Shown here in pieces: positions 1 through 10,943 of a DNA stretch of 64,000 nucleotides (position 1 is its first letter; every line of letters begins with the position of its first letter). The position numbers and the translations under genes are program-made. The stretch lies in NCBI GenBank assembly GCA_030998015.1, contig JARWMV010000250.1, positions 434,001-498,000 on the forward strand, in the 5' to 3' direction. The notes below the pieces were generated by a model, which saw only the letters and a program-made list of their open reading frames with translations, made no database searches and was not told where the DNA came from. This stretch comes from Ceratorhiza oryzae-sativae (Eukaryota; Basidiomycota; Agaricomycetes; Cantharellales; Ceratobasidiaceae).

Positions 1-301
1 ACCGGCAGTAAATTCTCGTCCTGCCAATTGAGCCGTATTTAGGAATTCATCCAAGTCTCGCTCCTGTGTAACAGACTGGAGCTGATGGTCTAGTTCTGTA
101 GTGTACTAAGACTTGGTAAGTTCCATGGCTGAGATCGCTGGCAGGATGCGCACCTTGTCTGTGTCTTCCCGCGCGGCGCGGGCATCCTTGGCCTTGCGGT
201 TGATGATTGCGCGGCCAAGACCGACTTGGTTCCGATTGTTCTTTGGAAGGGGCTGTCTCGAAATGAATATAGGTCTTGCTCATGCACGGGGTACATACCA
301 T
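1..301 (-). CDS. LSG1: Large subunit GTPase 1 (LSG1), N-terminal exons, runs off left edge
   Basis: LSG1 is a cytoplasmic circularly permuted GTPase that releases the export adaptor Nmd3 from pre-60S ribosomes. Exon 1 is only the ATG (301-299), followed by a GTATGT intron (298-253). Exon 2 (252-154) encodes PLPKNNRNQVGLGRAI followed by INRKAKDARAARED. Exon 3 starts at 81 and reads LQSVTQERDLDEFLNTAQLA up to the window edge. Both segments match the conserved LSG1 N-terminus: a Lys/Arg-rich GLGRA start, then the LQSVTE-x-LDEFL-x-TAELAG block. The GTPase domain itself lies outside the window. The second intron (153-82) is inferred from phase. The one-codon first exon is unusual but closes the frame exactly. 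The gene is divergent from the BTB gene to its right. Confidence 0.85.
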
Positions 302-1162
302 GAGGGGAGCAAAGTGGCTCAGGGATGATGGAGGGGGGTAAATCTTACACAGACTCACGTGAGATGAGATGAACGGGATTGGTCATCCATTCACCACGAC
401 GGACCATTTCCGGACCAATGTCTAACACTACACTGTCTTTGCCACCTCATCTACCCGCTATACCCGCGTTGTCCGACAGTGAGTATTCATAAGCTGCGAG
501 AAAATCCTATATGACGCAGTGGCCCAGTCACCACAACCGAGGATGATGTGAAAAATATGGTTGGCCGCGTCTCAACACCCGAAGAGTGAGTCGAGGCAAA
601 ATGATATTGCAACAAAAATTAACTTTTGGTAGTACCCCAATTTATATCTGCACAATAGAAGGCATGTAAAGATCAACGTAGTTTCAGGTTTGAACTTACA
701 TCTCATCCAGGATGCAACAAGCTCTTCCCTTCGAGGGAAAGGCTGGGGGGCCATAGGAAACGTGATCATGGTTCAGACGATACTACGAACAACGTCCTGA
801 CTTGGAATGAATAAATGATGTTATTTAGCTTGCTCTAGACAAGGCAATAAATCTCGGAATAGGTAATTACTATAGAACCAATGCCTCAATTGATCAGGAC
901 CTTGTGTGGTGCGCTGCCACAATAATTGAGTCCCACAACCCCCATACAATTGCGAGTCATTTCTTCGTCGGTTTCATGGGTCTGATCACGGGTATTGGGG
1001 CTCATTTACTCGCTTCCCCCTATATTATATATTGTTCCTTGTTTGGGGATAATTTACCGCGCGCCAAACTCTCACGTGGGCTCCTTTCAGCTCTGTTGTT
1101 AACCGTCATCACACTTGATCTTCGGCATCTGACTACATCTTCTTACTTGTGGCGAGATCAGC
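302..1162. other. Divergent intergenic region between LSG1 and the first BTB gene
   Basis: This 860-bp stretch holds no open frame with coding character on either strand. It must contain the promoters of two divergent genes. No clear TATA box or repeat was seen. Confidence 0.5.
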
Positions 1163-2454
1163 ATGGTCAATAGCGTCAAGAGGTCTCGTTCTAGTAGCTC
1201 ACTCCTGGGAAAACAAGACGGGGCCATATCTAGGGACAATTCTTACTACTTTTCGGATGGAAATGCAGTGTTTCTTGTCGGTAGTGTTCTTTTCAAGGTC
1301 CGCACGCGCCTTTATTTTGCATGTTTTAAACTAAAATCTCTGGTATCTTTGAAGTTACATTCTTCACTTCTTATGAGAGAGTGCGAAATGTTCGAAAATA
1401 TGTTTACTCTCCCTCTGAAACATATGCAGTCTGGCCAAGACGGGACTTGTGACGAGCGGCCCATTGTGGTTCCACATGTTGAACCTCAGCCGTTTCGCAA
1501 TTTTCTGCTCGTGTTCTACGGAAGGTAAGTTTAATGAGAGCTTTCTTCATATTTTGAACTCTCAAACAGCCCAGACCGAGCGATACAGACTACAGGTCCC
1601 TGATGATGGATGCCACTGATCCAAACAATCACAATTCCTCCACGTTTCTCAAGCTTATCGATATTGCCGATCTAGCACATCGATTTGTTGCTCCAGAGCT
1701 TGAATCTTGGGCTCTTGGACAACTCAAGCAATTCTCATATTCAACAGAAAAGATGTCCAAGTACCATATTGGCCCTGAATACCAACTCAAGCTTCTGCGC
1801 TACGCAAATCTGGCTTTGGATGAGGATTTAACTCGCTGGGTTCGTCACTGGATTCGATATCACTACGTCTGGGGAATGGATCCATCTCCTGCTCGGCCTG
1901 CGTTTACCATTAAATCCATCGAACGGGTACGAGAACAACTTCTTCGGCTGTTCAAGAAACCAAACTTACGAGAGAGTGATCCCTCGCTCTTTGGATTCAC
2001 CTTTTGTCTATTGCTCAGCCTAGGTCACGAATTTTGGAGTAAAGCCGCTCTGCTGACTCGTCAAGATCGAATCATATTGTTGTCTGCGCAAGTTCATCTC
2101 ACTCCGCTTCCAGAGTCCGGATTCTCGTTGAAATGGTTGGACACATACGCGCAGAGGGGCAACCGAGTGCTTAAATCGAGGCACAAGCCATGTGCTCGGT
2201 GCCTGATCACCCGAGCTTGGGATGACGCGTTTGGAGGGACTTATAAACAAATGGTCTCCTGCAATACCCCGCTGGCCGGGGTTTCGGCACTCGCACTGTT
2301 ACCTCACCGGCGGCAGATTTTTGCAGATGCGCTGAAAAAGCTATCTCCTGCCATCTGCAGTGTCAAGTGCCAAGAAACTATTCTCAAGTTTGTCGACCGT
2401 AACATTGACGACGTTTTCGCTCAGGCAGCGACGTTTTGGAAAGACGTAGAATGA
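1163..2454 (+). CDS. BTB/POZ domain protein, tandem copy 1
   Basis: Exons 1163-1297, 1355-1524 and 1575-2454 give 394 aa with all phases closing. The N-terminal BTB fold is recognisable from SDGNAVFLVGSVLFK, then LHSSLLMRECEMFENMF after intron 1, then FRNFLLVFYG at the end of exon 2. This is the order found in fungal BTB proteins. A helical region follows (IADLAHRFVAPELESWALGQ), then a C-terminal part with a Cys pair in CARCLITRAWDDAFGG and a closing RNIDDVFAQAATFWKDVE. BTB domains mediate dimerisation or recruitment to cullin-3 ligases; no partner domain such as Kelch or MATH is present, so the role is unknown. Intron 1 is 57 nt and in frame, so the region also reads through, but removing it restores the BTB core. 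The neighbour at 2791-4036 is a paralogue with the same intron positions. Confidence 0.8.
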
Positions 2455-2790
2455 GTGGTGGGTAATCTCTCCTCATGAAGCATACCGACCTCAATCAGAC
2501 TTGGGATAGATGCGTTATGTGTATGGGTTTGGCCTTCGATTTTTTGTTCTTGATACATATGGAGGGATCTGGCTTGACAGCGAACACAATTATAGGTTGT
2601 AGGCTCTGGCGTTTTATGTTTTCCACTTTATGCGTTCCGTTGTTTGGATCTGTATCTTTAGAGATAATCCCAGAATAGGCAGGAAATTATGCTGTGGCGT
2701 TCTTCCCTGCGTGGCGCTTATTAGGGTGGCGTCCGCGCGTCGGTTACATGTGACCGCGTCTTTACCACAACCATCACGCAGGATCACATC

Positions 2791-4036
2791 ATGTCCGAGA
2801 TGGCTTTTCATACCACTGAAGCCTCGAAACCCCATGACTATAGAGATCCAACGTATCATTTCGAGGATGGCGATTTATTGCTTCTTGTTGATAGCGTTTT
2901 GTTCAAAGTAGGACTGCAGTGAGCTTCTCGTGACAAAGCCTGGCTGTTAATTGACCTAGGTGCATTCTTCCTTTCTAGGACGCGAGTGCAAGATGTTTAG
3001 GCCTGGAAGTGCCCTGCTGGGGAACTCTCGATCCGTAAATGTGTTTGACATCAAAGCCGAGCAATTCCGGAACTTTTTATTCATGTTCTATGGCACGTAA
3101 GTACCCATGATTAGTTGCTGTCAACCTAAATAATGTGAATCCAACAGTCCAACTGATGAAGCATATCGTACATTGATCAGCGAATTCTCTGGTGCAGTCC
3201 AGCGTAACATATCCAGTTTCCGTGTCTACCTTGATGTAGCTGAACTCGCCGAGAGATTTGTCGCTCCAAGGCTTCAAAGCTGGGCTCAGTCGCAATTCAA
3301 GAAATACCTCCAGTCGGCCGACGAATTTATCTCCCGGTACAACTTTAGTTGGGAGTATCAAATTAGAGTGATACTCTTTGCAAAACGTACAGGAGACCAA
3401 GAGATTTTAGCTTCAGTAAGAAGCTTCCTTCAGCTCCACTATCTCTGGGTCTCCAAGGATTCTCCAGTTCAACTTGCAGAAGTACACAACATACGGGTCG
3501 ATGCGATCAGGGAACGCGCGGTCAAACTATACAAGTATCCGAGTTTGAGGGACGATGATACCGCTATATTCGGGTTTCTCTTCTCTTATATCCTCAGCCT
3601 GGGACCGGAATTCGCGGCCATGAGCCCCTCGCTAACTCGAAATGACCGAGTCGCGCTGTTATCGGCCCAGGTGCTCTTGACCCCGCTCCCGGTTTCGGCT
3701 TTAGACTTGGGCTGGCTTCACACGTTATCCCCAACGAATCGCAGAGGCGACGCTGGGTCCTTTGAAAGTTGCCCGTCTTGCGATTTGTACCCCGCTTGGG
3801 AGGTTGTTTTTGGTGGCGATTACTATCAGCAGCTTCGAGAAAACGCCACACCTCTGTTTGGTATTTCTCAGGTTGCGGGATTACCGTTCAAGCGACTCCA
3901 GTTTTCCGATCTGGTTCTCGACCTGGATTTGGCGGGTTGCCCGGAGTCTTGCGGCAAGAGAATCGTGCACTATGTTGATACGTGCGTCCAAAACGTCTTC
4001 GTCAGGTTATCTCATTACTGTCGGGATGTACAATGA
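2791..4036 (+). CDS. BTB/POZ domain protein, tandem copy 2
   Basis: Exons 2791-2907, 2960-3096 and 3148-4036 give 380 aa. The BTB part reads YHFEDGDLLLLVDSVLFK, then VHSSFLGRECKMFRPGSALL, then AEQFRNFLFMFYGT. The downstream helical block (VAELAERFVAPRLQSWAQSQ) and C-terminal Cys motif (CPSCDLYPAWEVVFGGDYYQ) align with copy 1. Both introns fall at homologous positions: just after VLFK, and inside the FYG(R/T) codon. The two genes therefore come from a tandem duplication and have since diverged strongly in sequence. The acceptor of intron 1 was chosen at 2959 because the later AG at 2978-2979 would disrupt the VHSS block. Confidence 0.8.
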
Positions 4037-4928
4037 AATCCTATTGGCATTATCTCAAATGGATGGCGACTCATCACCTCACCACCTCGGCCGGCTGATT
4101 AAAAGTTGGATCAGTACCTGAATCTGTTTGTTGGCCCGCGGGTATTGATGTTCTAGAACGGCGGTTGGTCGGAGACTTGTCCGTGCATTCCCGAGCCCCG
4201 CGTGTTTATGACATTCTGGATGTTATGGTCCGCAAAGACGAGGCCGTGAATCAAGTGTATGCGTTCCTATCGAGCCGGGAGATCAGTTTGATAATCGCTG
4301 CAAGACTGACTTTGTACCCATGGGGTAGTACATTTGCCAGCAGCCGTATTTGCTCGGCGCATTCCGTCCTTCTGGTTCTTTCTGGACGTTCAATTGGGGC
4401 CAAAGAATTTGGGGCATATGCCCAGTATGGCTCGAGAAACCTCACGTGACTGCAGGGGCTCCGAAGATCAGTGATGATCTTCACTCGTTTTAAGGTCAAA
4501 CTCGACATCGTTTGAGCCCTTGAGCTCGACCGTCCGCAACGCGCCCTACGCCCCTCTCACGCGTCTCACGGCAGGTGAACCCCGTCCACGAGGCGATGGA
4601 CTTGCTCGCTAACGTCGTTTCATCTCACAGGCGCATCCGCGGCAACGTGTTCGAGAACTGCGAATCGCCCCCGCAGATCTCGCCTTGACCGTCCAGGTGA
4701 GCTCGAGCCGAATGATGGCGTGCAATCCTGCAGTGTTTAATCTGGGGGCTTTGCACGCGTCGTTTTGTTCAGTTTTTTGATTCGGATAACTAACTCGCTT
4801 TCATCTGACCCGAATCAATCGATTCGGGTCACGCTAGCATATTCTGTGATAAGAAAGGTTAGCTAGTCGATTCGATTTTCTGCATACAGATATTTACTTG
4901 CTCCTGAAACGCTCAGTCACCGTGCAGC
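4037..4928. other. Intergenic region and probable 5' leader of the glycogenin gene
   Basis: No conserved coding frame was found. Between about 4560 and 4700 there are splice-like signals (a donor in GGCAGGTGAACC, an acceptor in CTCACAGGCGC, and a donor in CCAGGTGAGC). They suggest a spliced 5' untranslated leader or an unrecognised short upstream gene. A strong palindrome at 4807-4830 is listed separately. Confidence 0.4.
4807..4830. repeat. Perfect 10-bp inverted repeat upstream of glycogenin
   Basis: GACCCGAATC, a four-base spacer AATC, then GATTCGGGTC. The arms are exact reverse complements. It lies about 100 bp upstream of the glycogenin ATG, so it could be an operator-like site or a hairpin in the 5' leader. 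Confidence 0.6.
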
Positions 4929-7900
4929 ATGTCATCCACCGCCGATCGCACAGCGGCGGACCACGCGTTTGTTACCCTCATAACTTCCGATGCCTACCTC
5001 CCTGGTGCGCTCGCGCAATCCGCTGCTCTCAACGACCTTCATCCAACACGGCGTGGAGGTACATATTTTCGATTACATCTATACCCACGTATCAATCCTT
5101 GATTAGGACCATTTCCAAAGTCGGCTGAGCTCGAGGAGGAATCCGACCCGGTCCCTTTCACCACTGTTTGCCTCGTAACACCCGAAACCGTATCGATTGA
5201 AACGATAAAGCAGCTTCGTCGCACGTTCGATCTTGTCATTGGTGTAGAAGTCATTGAAGGAGATAAGGACGCCGAAGAGATTAAACTCCTGGGTGCGTCG
5301 GTCCGCATATCAAGATGGATAACATTATCTAACTAATAATTTGATGTGATTTTGGTCTTGCTTTGTCTCGGTTACTCCTCGGGGATTCTGTTTGTCATTC
5401 CCTTCATGCAGGTCGCCCCGATCTCCACCAAACCTTCACAAAGCTGCATGTCTTGCGGCTTATTCAATTTGCCTCGGTGGTCTTTCTCGATGCCGATGTT
5501 TTACCTCTTCGGCCTATGTCTCATTTGCTCAACATGGTTTCTTCCTGGTCTGATGACTACTTTGGAGGAGACGGCGGAGACAAAACGCCAACCGCAACCA
5601 CACCCGGAATCGCCAGCTCAGGCGCCACTCCGTTCCTGACCGATTCCTCAAAATTGGGCCGTAACCCCCATCGCCTACATAATCCCGAGTTCCCGTGCCC
5701 CGTGAGTGCGGCTCCTGATAGCGGATGGCCGGATATATTCAACTCTGGGGTGATTGTTCTGGCCCCTCCTGGCGAGCGGGGTTTTAAAGAAGCAATGGGC
5801 TTGAGGAGTTGGGATGGTGGTGATCAAGGCACGCTCAATGAGTGGGCTGGAAGTCAATCTGGTCTGAGCAGCCAGGGAACTGGAGGCTCTGGATGGAATC
5901 GCCTGAGCTTCAAGTACAACGTCACCCCAACTGCAGCTTATACGTATGTACTAGGGCATGTTGGAGCCGGCCCGTCGCTGACTTTCCGCATATAGGTACG
6001 CTCCTGCCTACGCCAAGTTCGGAACTGCGATCCATGCCGTGCATTTCATCGGAACCGGCAAGCCATGGTCTGGCCTTCCTTTCCGGGCTCCCTTCATCTC
6101 AAGTAGTGGTCGCTCGGCAGGCAAATATGTTATAGGTGGCTATGGGTCAAGCCCTGAATCGAAAGACACCGCGTACGGCTACCATGCGCTAGTCGATCGA
6201 TGGTTCGCGGTATACGACGCGCATTATCGTGTCGAAGATTCAACTGCCAAGAGCGAATTCGAGGTGCGGCATTATGAAAGTGTATGGGAAGGCGACAATA
6301 TTAAAGTGGAATTCACGGCCTACGATGGCGGCGCGGATTCCGGGGCACAGATTAACACCGTCGCGACCCAGAACAACCAATACCCTCACGTCATTCCGCC
6401 ATTCACATACCATGTCGCTACTTACACCACTCCAACCGGGTTGCCGCCTTCTTCAACGTCTGCAGCCACTCTTGAGGAGCTACGCCGCCTGGCTCTTCAA
6501 GGTACTGGAGGTGCAGATGCGGCGCGAACCGGAGAGGGTGCATATGTTAGCTTGCCACTTGATGGGCGAATTAGCTTGATGCGTCCCCAGATTCCGGATC
6601 CCGTGCCTGTGTTCCTTCAGCGGCACCGCGAGCCCGAACCAGAGCCTGAACCGGAGCCGAAGTACGATCATGAAGCCCACCACCAGACTCATCATTACGA
6701 GCCACCCCAAGAGACTCACTACCACGAGCAGCATCATGACCACCATCATCACGAGCATCACCATGACCAACACCATCACGAGCAGCATCACGAGCAGTAT
6801 CACGAGCAGCATCATGAGCAGCATCATGAGCAGCATCACGAGCAGCATCACGAGCAGCATCACGAGCAGCATCACGAGCAGCATCACGAGCAGCATCACG
6901 AGCATCACCATCACGAGCACCACCACGAAACTCATCATTACGAGCCGCCGCGCCCAGCTTCTCCCCCTTTGATCACCTGGAATCCCGCTGTGGAGCCGCC
7001 GCCTAATACTGCGCCACCGCAACAGCACTTCGAAGTTACCTATGTTCATAATCAATGGGATATGCCGCACCAAGATTCCTCTCAGTTCTTCCAGCCTCCC
7101 CCACCAGCAAATATTCCTCAACAACTCATCCAGGAAGGCCATTATTCTAATCTGACGGCAAATGGAACCCAGCCCGAGCCAGCGCCCGTCAAACCTATAT
7201 TCCCTTGGGAGGAAATCCAGCGTCCAGCCCCTGAAAGGACATTCCCCGATAGCCTTCCTCTCACTCCCCCTTCCCCGCCTGAGCCCGAGCCCGAGCCTGA
7301 GCCTGAGCCCGCACCAACGGCGACTCGAGTTTTCCCTCCCGAACAGCCTGCGGCCCCTACGCGTGAACTTGGAACGATTTATTCGAACGCCTGGGACAAT
7401 ATTCCTAGCATTCAGCGCTACGCGTCTCGTCTGATGGGCATCAAACCACCACCACAAGCTGCTCCAGCACCCCCTCCCGAGCCACCCAAGACCGAGAAGG
7501 AGTGGTCGTGGGAGCGAAATCGTGGGGAAGCAGACGAATCAAGCCGAGATGGCGATGATGAGGACGATGACGAAGAGGATGAGGATGAGAAACAGGAGAA
7601 GCAGGAAAAAGCCAAGACTGTAGCAAGCATTGGAGGTGCTCAAGAGACCGGACTTGTTGGAAATGGAACAAACGGAACTCCTCGACCCAAGATAGGCTCT
7701 CGTACCGCGTCTCGTTCTTCTGGATCTCGTTCAGGATCATTTTCAAGGAGCTGTGAGTGCGGCTCGAAATACGCATATATAGTATACTAACATTTTATGG
7801 CCAGCTGTGACTACTGGAGCATCACCAATTATCCAAACGCTCAAATCATCCCCAGCTGGTCGCAGTGGCAACTCTGCGCTTAGAGGCTACGGAGCATACT

Positions 7901-8421
7901 TGGCCGAGAAACGAAAATCTCAAGGTGCGCTGGAAGATCATATGGACGCTCATAGCCGAGTTGCCATGTTTGGTGCCGGTACACCCGTCTTCATGTCCCC
8001 GCTCGGGATCGAACACCAGTTGCCCGGGCTGATTTGGGCACCTGCGTCCGATGTAGTCGATACCGTTGGAGGAGACGAAGCGTCATTGCCAAGTCTGGCT
8101 GAGCCATCGTTCGAGTTTACTCGTCCATCTCATATCATCCTGCCAGCTCTGACTTCGCTCTCGGTTGCCGGCACCCTTGGCTCAACTCTGGATGTCTTGT
8201 CTCATACAAGAACTATGTCATCTGAAAACGACCTGACTGACGATTCGTCGCTCCCACCGTCTCCAGGTGCATCTCCCCCGTCTGACCTCGCAGCCAGCCC
8301 TCCACCACCTCCAGCACGTACGTTTGATGAAGCCCGCAGTGTCGATAACTTCAAGCGTGATTCACAAGAAGTACTGGCGCGTTTCTTGCGGATCGGCTCA
8401 TGGGGCGGAGACACTCCTTGA
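4929..8421 (+). CDS. Glycogenin glucosyltransferase with very long low-complexity C-terminal extension
   Basis: Glycogenin (GT8 family) primes glycogen synthesis by self-glucosylating a tyrosine with UDP-glucose. Exons 4929-5058, 5107-5292, 5412-5943, 5996-7752 and 7805-8421 sum exactly to 1073 aa. The catalytic domain reads DHAFVTLITSDAYLPGALAQ at its start, FASVVFLDADVLPLRP (the DxD metal/UDP motif) at about residue 145, FNSGVIVLAPP, GGDQGTLNEW, and YAKFGTAIHAVHFIGTGKPW. From about residue 440 the chain turns to low complexity: EPEPEPE runs, then a histidine array (HHEQ repeats), further EPEPEPE runs, an acidic DDEDDDEEDEDE block and a Ser-rich tail. A short WDNIPSIQRYASRLMG segment near residue 760 may be the conserved region that binds glycogen synthase. 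Typical glycogenins have 330-700 residues, so the tail is unusually long. Confidence 0.9.
6715..6933 (+). repeat. Histidine-rich tandem repeat inside glycogenin
   Basis: A 12-bp unit (CACGAGCAGCAT and close variants) is repeated about a dozen times between 6778 and 6900. It is flanked by related CAC/CAT-GAG units. It encodes repeated His-Glu-Gln-His and His-His-Glu-His. GC-rich uniform units and CAT/CAC synonymous changes suggest recent expansion by slippage. Confidence 0.9.
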
Positions 8422-8987
8422 GCTATTCGCTGGCTGATGAGATTAACGGCGTTTTCGCGCTGGGAAGATATGGTTTGTCATGTGCTCTGCTTTCCTTTCC
8501 ATTCGGTTTATTCCAGATGTTCTGTGTACCAACGAGTTAAACCCTAGACGTATCCGCAATTTTGTTCGAATGCTCTTTATCTCACTATAGACTTTGCCCT
8601 CTCCTTTCCTATCCAATTTGAAGACGTACGCAATGTGTACCCTGAAATCTGATCACTTCGAATGCCCCCATAATGGGATGCGGGAATTTCCTTGGATGTA
8701 TGCGCCACAAGATGGTCCTAGGAAGTACCAGCAAACGGAATGAGGGTATAAATTTAGTAAATTGATTCGCACCGATAAATTTATCATGTTCTTAATACAT
8801 AGTGGAGGAAACCCTAATTAGAATAATAGAATTGCAACGTAATAAAGAGCAAGCGTACAACATCGCGAGCAACGCACAGAGCGCAACCCAAAACCAACCC
8901 GAGAATGTGGGCGACCCCAAACGGGCAACAGAACGAAACAGTCTAGCGCGTATCATATAGCAATTCACGTGTGCGTCGGACTATGGT
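8422..8987. other. Convergent intergenic region
   Basis: This region lies between the stops of glycogenin and the zinc-finger-like gene. No coding frame was seen. It should contain both 3' untranslated regions and terminators. Confidence 0.5.
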
Positions 8988-10943
8988 CTACGCCGAAAGT
9001 TGGTCCAGTTGAAGCTGGGCGTCAATATCCCGATCCGTCCACACAGTTCGACGTTTGGGGTCGAAATCAGCGCCAAATCCCTCAAATACCTGTCGCTCTT
9101 CCTCACGATGCTCAGCCATATGCCGGAGTACCTCTGCAGAATTTTCCGAGCTGAACCCCTTCTTTCGTCCTGACCTCTCAATTAGTCCTCCAGGTTTGCT
9201 GTACTTGCGATCACAACAACGCATTCCAAAAGGATTTATCCACTGGCAAACTAAGTCCGAGTTTCTGGTTTTAGAGGGCCATTTATTGAGGGCACAGAAT
9301 GCTTCGGAGGGTTGTTTGAAATGTCGAGTGAGCAGGCGGGCTAGATGACCCCGATCCTTCACAAGTTTTTCGAGGTTCTTTGAAGCAGGCTGAGTCGGCA
9401 TTTCGTGTCGACGAGAACCGGAAGACTCGACTGAAGTGGCGGAGTCTGGGGATGTATGCCGAGACAAGGGTGCACTGGTCGCAGATGACGAAGTGGAACT
9501 GCTCGTATACCCATTAACCCGAGATCCATCAGTCAGTTTCGCCACTTTGGTATATGTGCGTCTGGGAGACATCTTATAGGGGTGCGCCCTGACGTGTGAG
9601 GAAAGGAGACCAGGTACATTCCAACACGAGTTCCGGCCCATGAGGTTAGTGGGCCGCACATGGGTTGCCACAGATTGCACGTTTCTGGAGTTAGACAATC
9701 CCCTGTCAGGCTTGGGGGCGGGCTCGTGAGCTGGGCGGCGATGTGACAGCCGAGATTTGTACTCGGTAGAGTATGATATATTCAAATTCATGTCTTGAAT
9801 AGAATCTTATTTACGGGGATTTGAGTAATACGCACACATTGCTATTGCAACCACTCTTACCGTTTCTACTTGGAATACCCAGAGGGATCGCGTAGTTCGC
9901 CATCGTTATGGCTGGGATTGTGGAGGCTATGAGCGATTCATGAACATTATGATATATAAAGGATAGAACGAGGAAGGCTAACTTTGTCCATCCTTCTCTA
10001 GCTCCGTGGATAGTTGGGTTGTGGGAACGTTCAGGAAAGCCCGTTCAAGGGGGTTCATCGAGCTAAAGCCATCGGGAGAGTCGGTAGTTCCTGGAGCTGA
10101 AATGGGGCTGGGTCAAAGGCCTCGTAATCCTTGCATTTAACGAGACTTACGAAAAGAGCTCGTCGAAGGTTGGTCTTCCCTCTCCACTCCCATCAAATTG
10201 AACCATGAAGGATTGACGTATTCTGTAGAGTGCCATGATCGAATAAGATAGATGGATAACTACAATAAATGGGTTTAATACCTTTTTCAGACAGCTTCGG
10301 GCCGTTGTACCCAGACATGTCTTCAGTGACATGCTGAGCTAAAGCAGGACTGGTGTTAGGTGCACGGATCTACAGTGTTATGGTTTTGCTCACACTTCAG
10401 AAGCTCCGAATACTGGTCAAACCCACCAAACAGTTTATCTATCTCGGTCATAGATTAGTAGCAGCAACCCTAGGTCAGGCCAGTGACTCACCGAATAGCA
10501 AGGATCAAAATCTCCTGGCATACACTTTGTGGTGGTTGAAAGAATTCCCGGGGTATCTATCAACGCCACCCCATTAAAATTAGCCCAGCCGTCCGAGCCA
10601 ACGCATGAAAGGACTTACCTTGGTAGATTATAGAGTCTGGGAATGTCTGGGAATGTTCGTTGGTGGGCGTGGGCTGAAGCGGGGATGACCATTCGCTAAG
10701 GCTCATGCTTGGCTCTGAAACACCAATCAGCATGATGATGATGTGTGGATTGAACCAACCATATGACTTGCCTAGTGGGGAGGGATGGTGCTCGCTGTGG
10801 CTGGCGATACCATCAATTCCATAATCCGAAAGGATATATGGAGCGACAGTTGAGCCATATAAAGTTGCGTCCGCGCCTTGATGATAGCTGGAATTGTATG
10901 CGTTGTACTGAGGGACGAAACAACCACTAGAGGGGGGGATCAT
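8988..10943 (-). CDS. Nine-exon protein with degenerate C2H2-like C-terminus, putative DNA-binding
   Basis: Exons 10943-10772, 10714-10619, 10556-10492, 10442-10394, 10338-10282, 10222-10151, 10096-9983, 9926-9861 and 9805-8988 sum to 502 aa with every phase closing. The N-terminal 200 residues are Ser/Pro/Tyr-rich (IDKLFGGFDQYSELLK in exon 4), as in transactivation regions. The C-terminus reads LVCQWINPFGMRCCDRKYSK and later EVLRHMAEHREEERQVFEGF. This gives a Cys-Cys-His-His spacing that resembles the finger region of the transcription factor at 45-47 kb, which carries SRHMHKHKSEEEEF. Intron 1 (10771-10715) uses a GCAAGT donor. The start is the first ATG of exon 1; the open frame reaches further up but without ATG. 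The DNA-binding role is inferred from this resemblance only. Confidence 0.7.

Noticed and set aside
6480..7457. 325-codon minus-strand frame with poly-hydrophobic runs (VMLLVMLL repeats)
   Set aside because: It is the complement of the histidine-repeat part of glycogenin; the hydrophobic pattern is an artefact of the 12-bp repeat.
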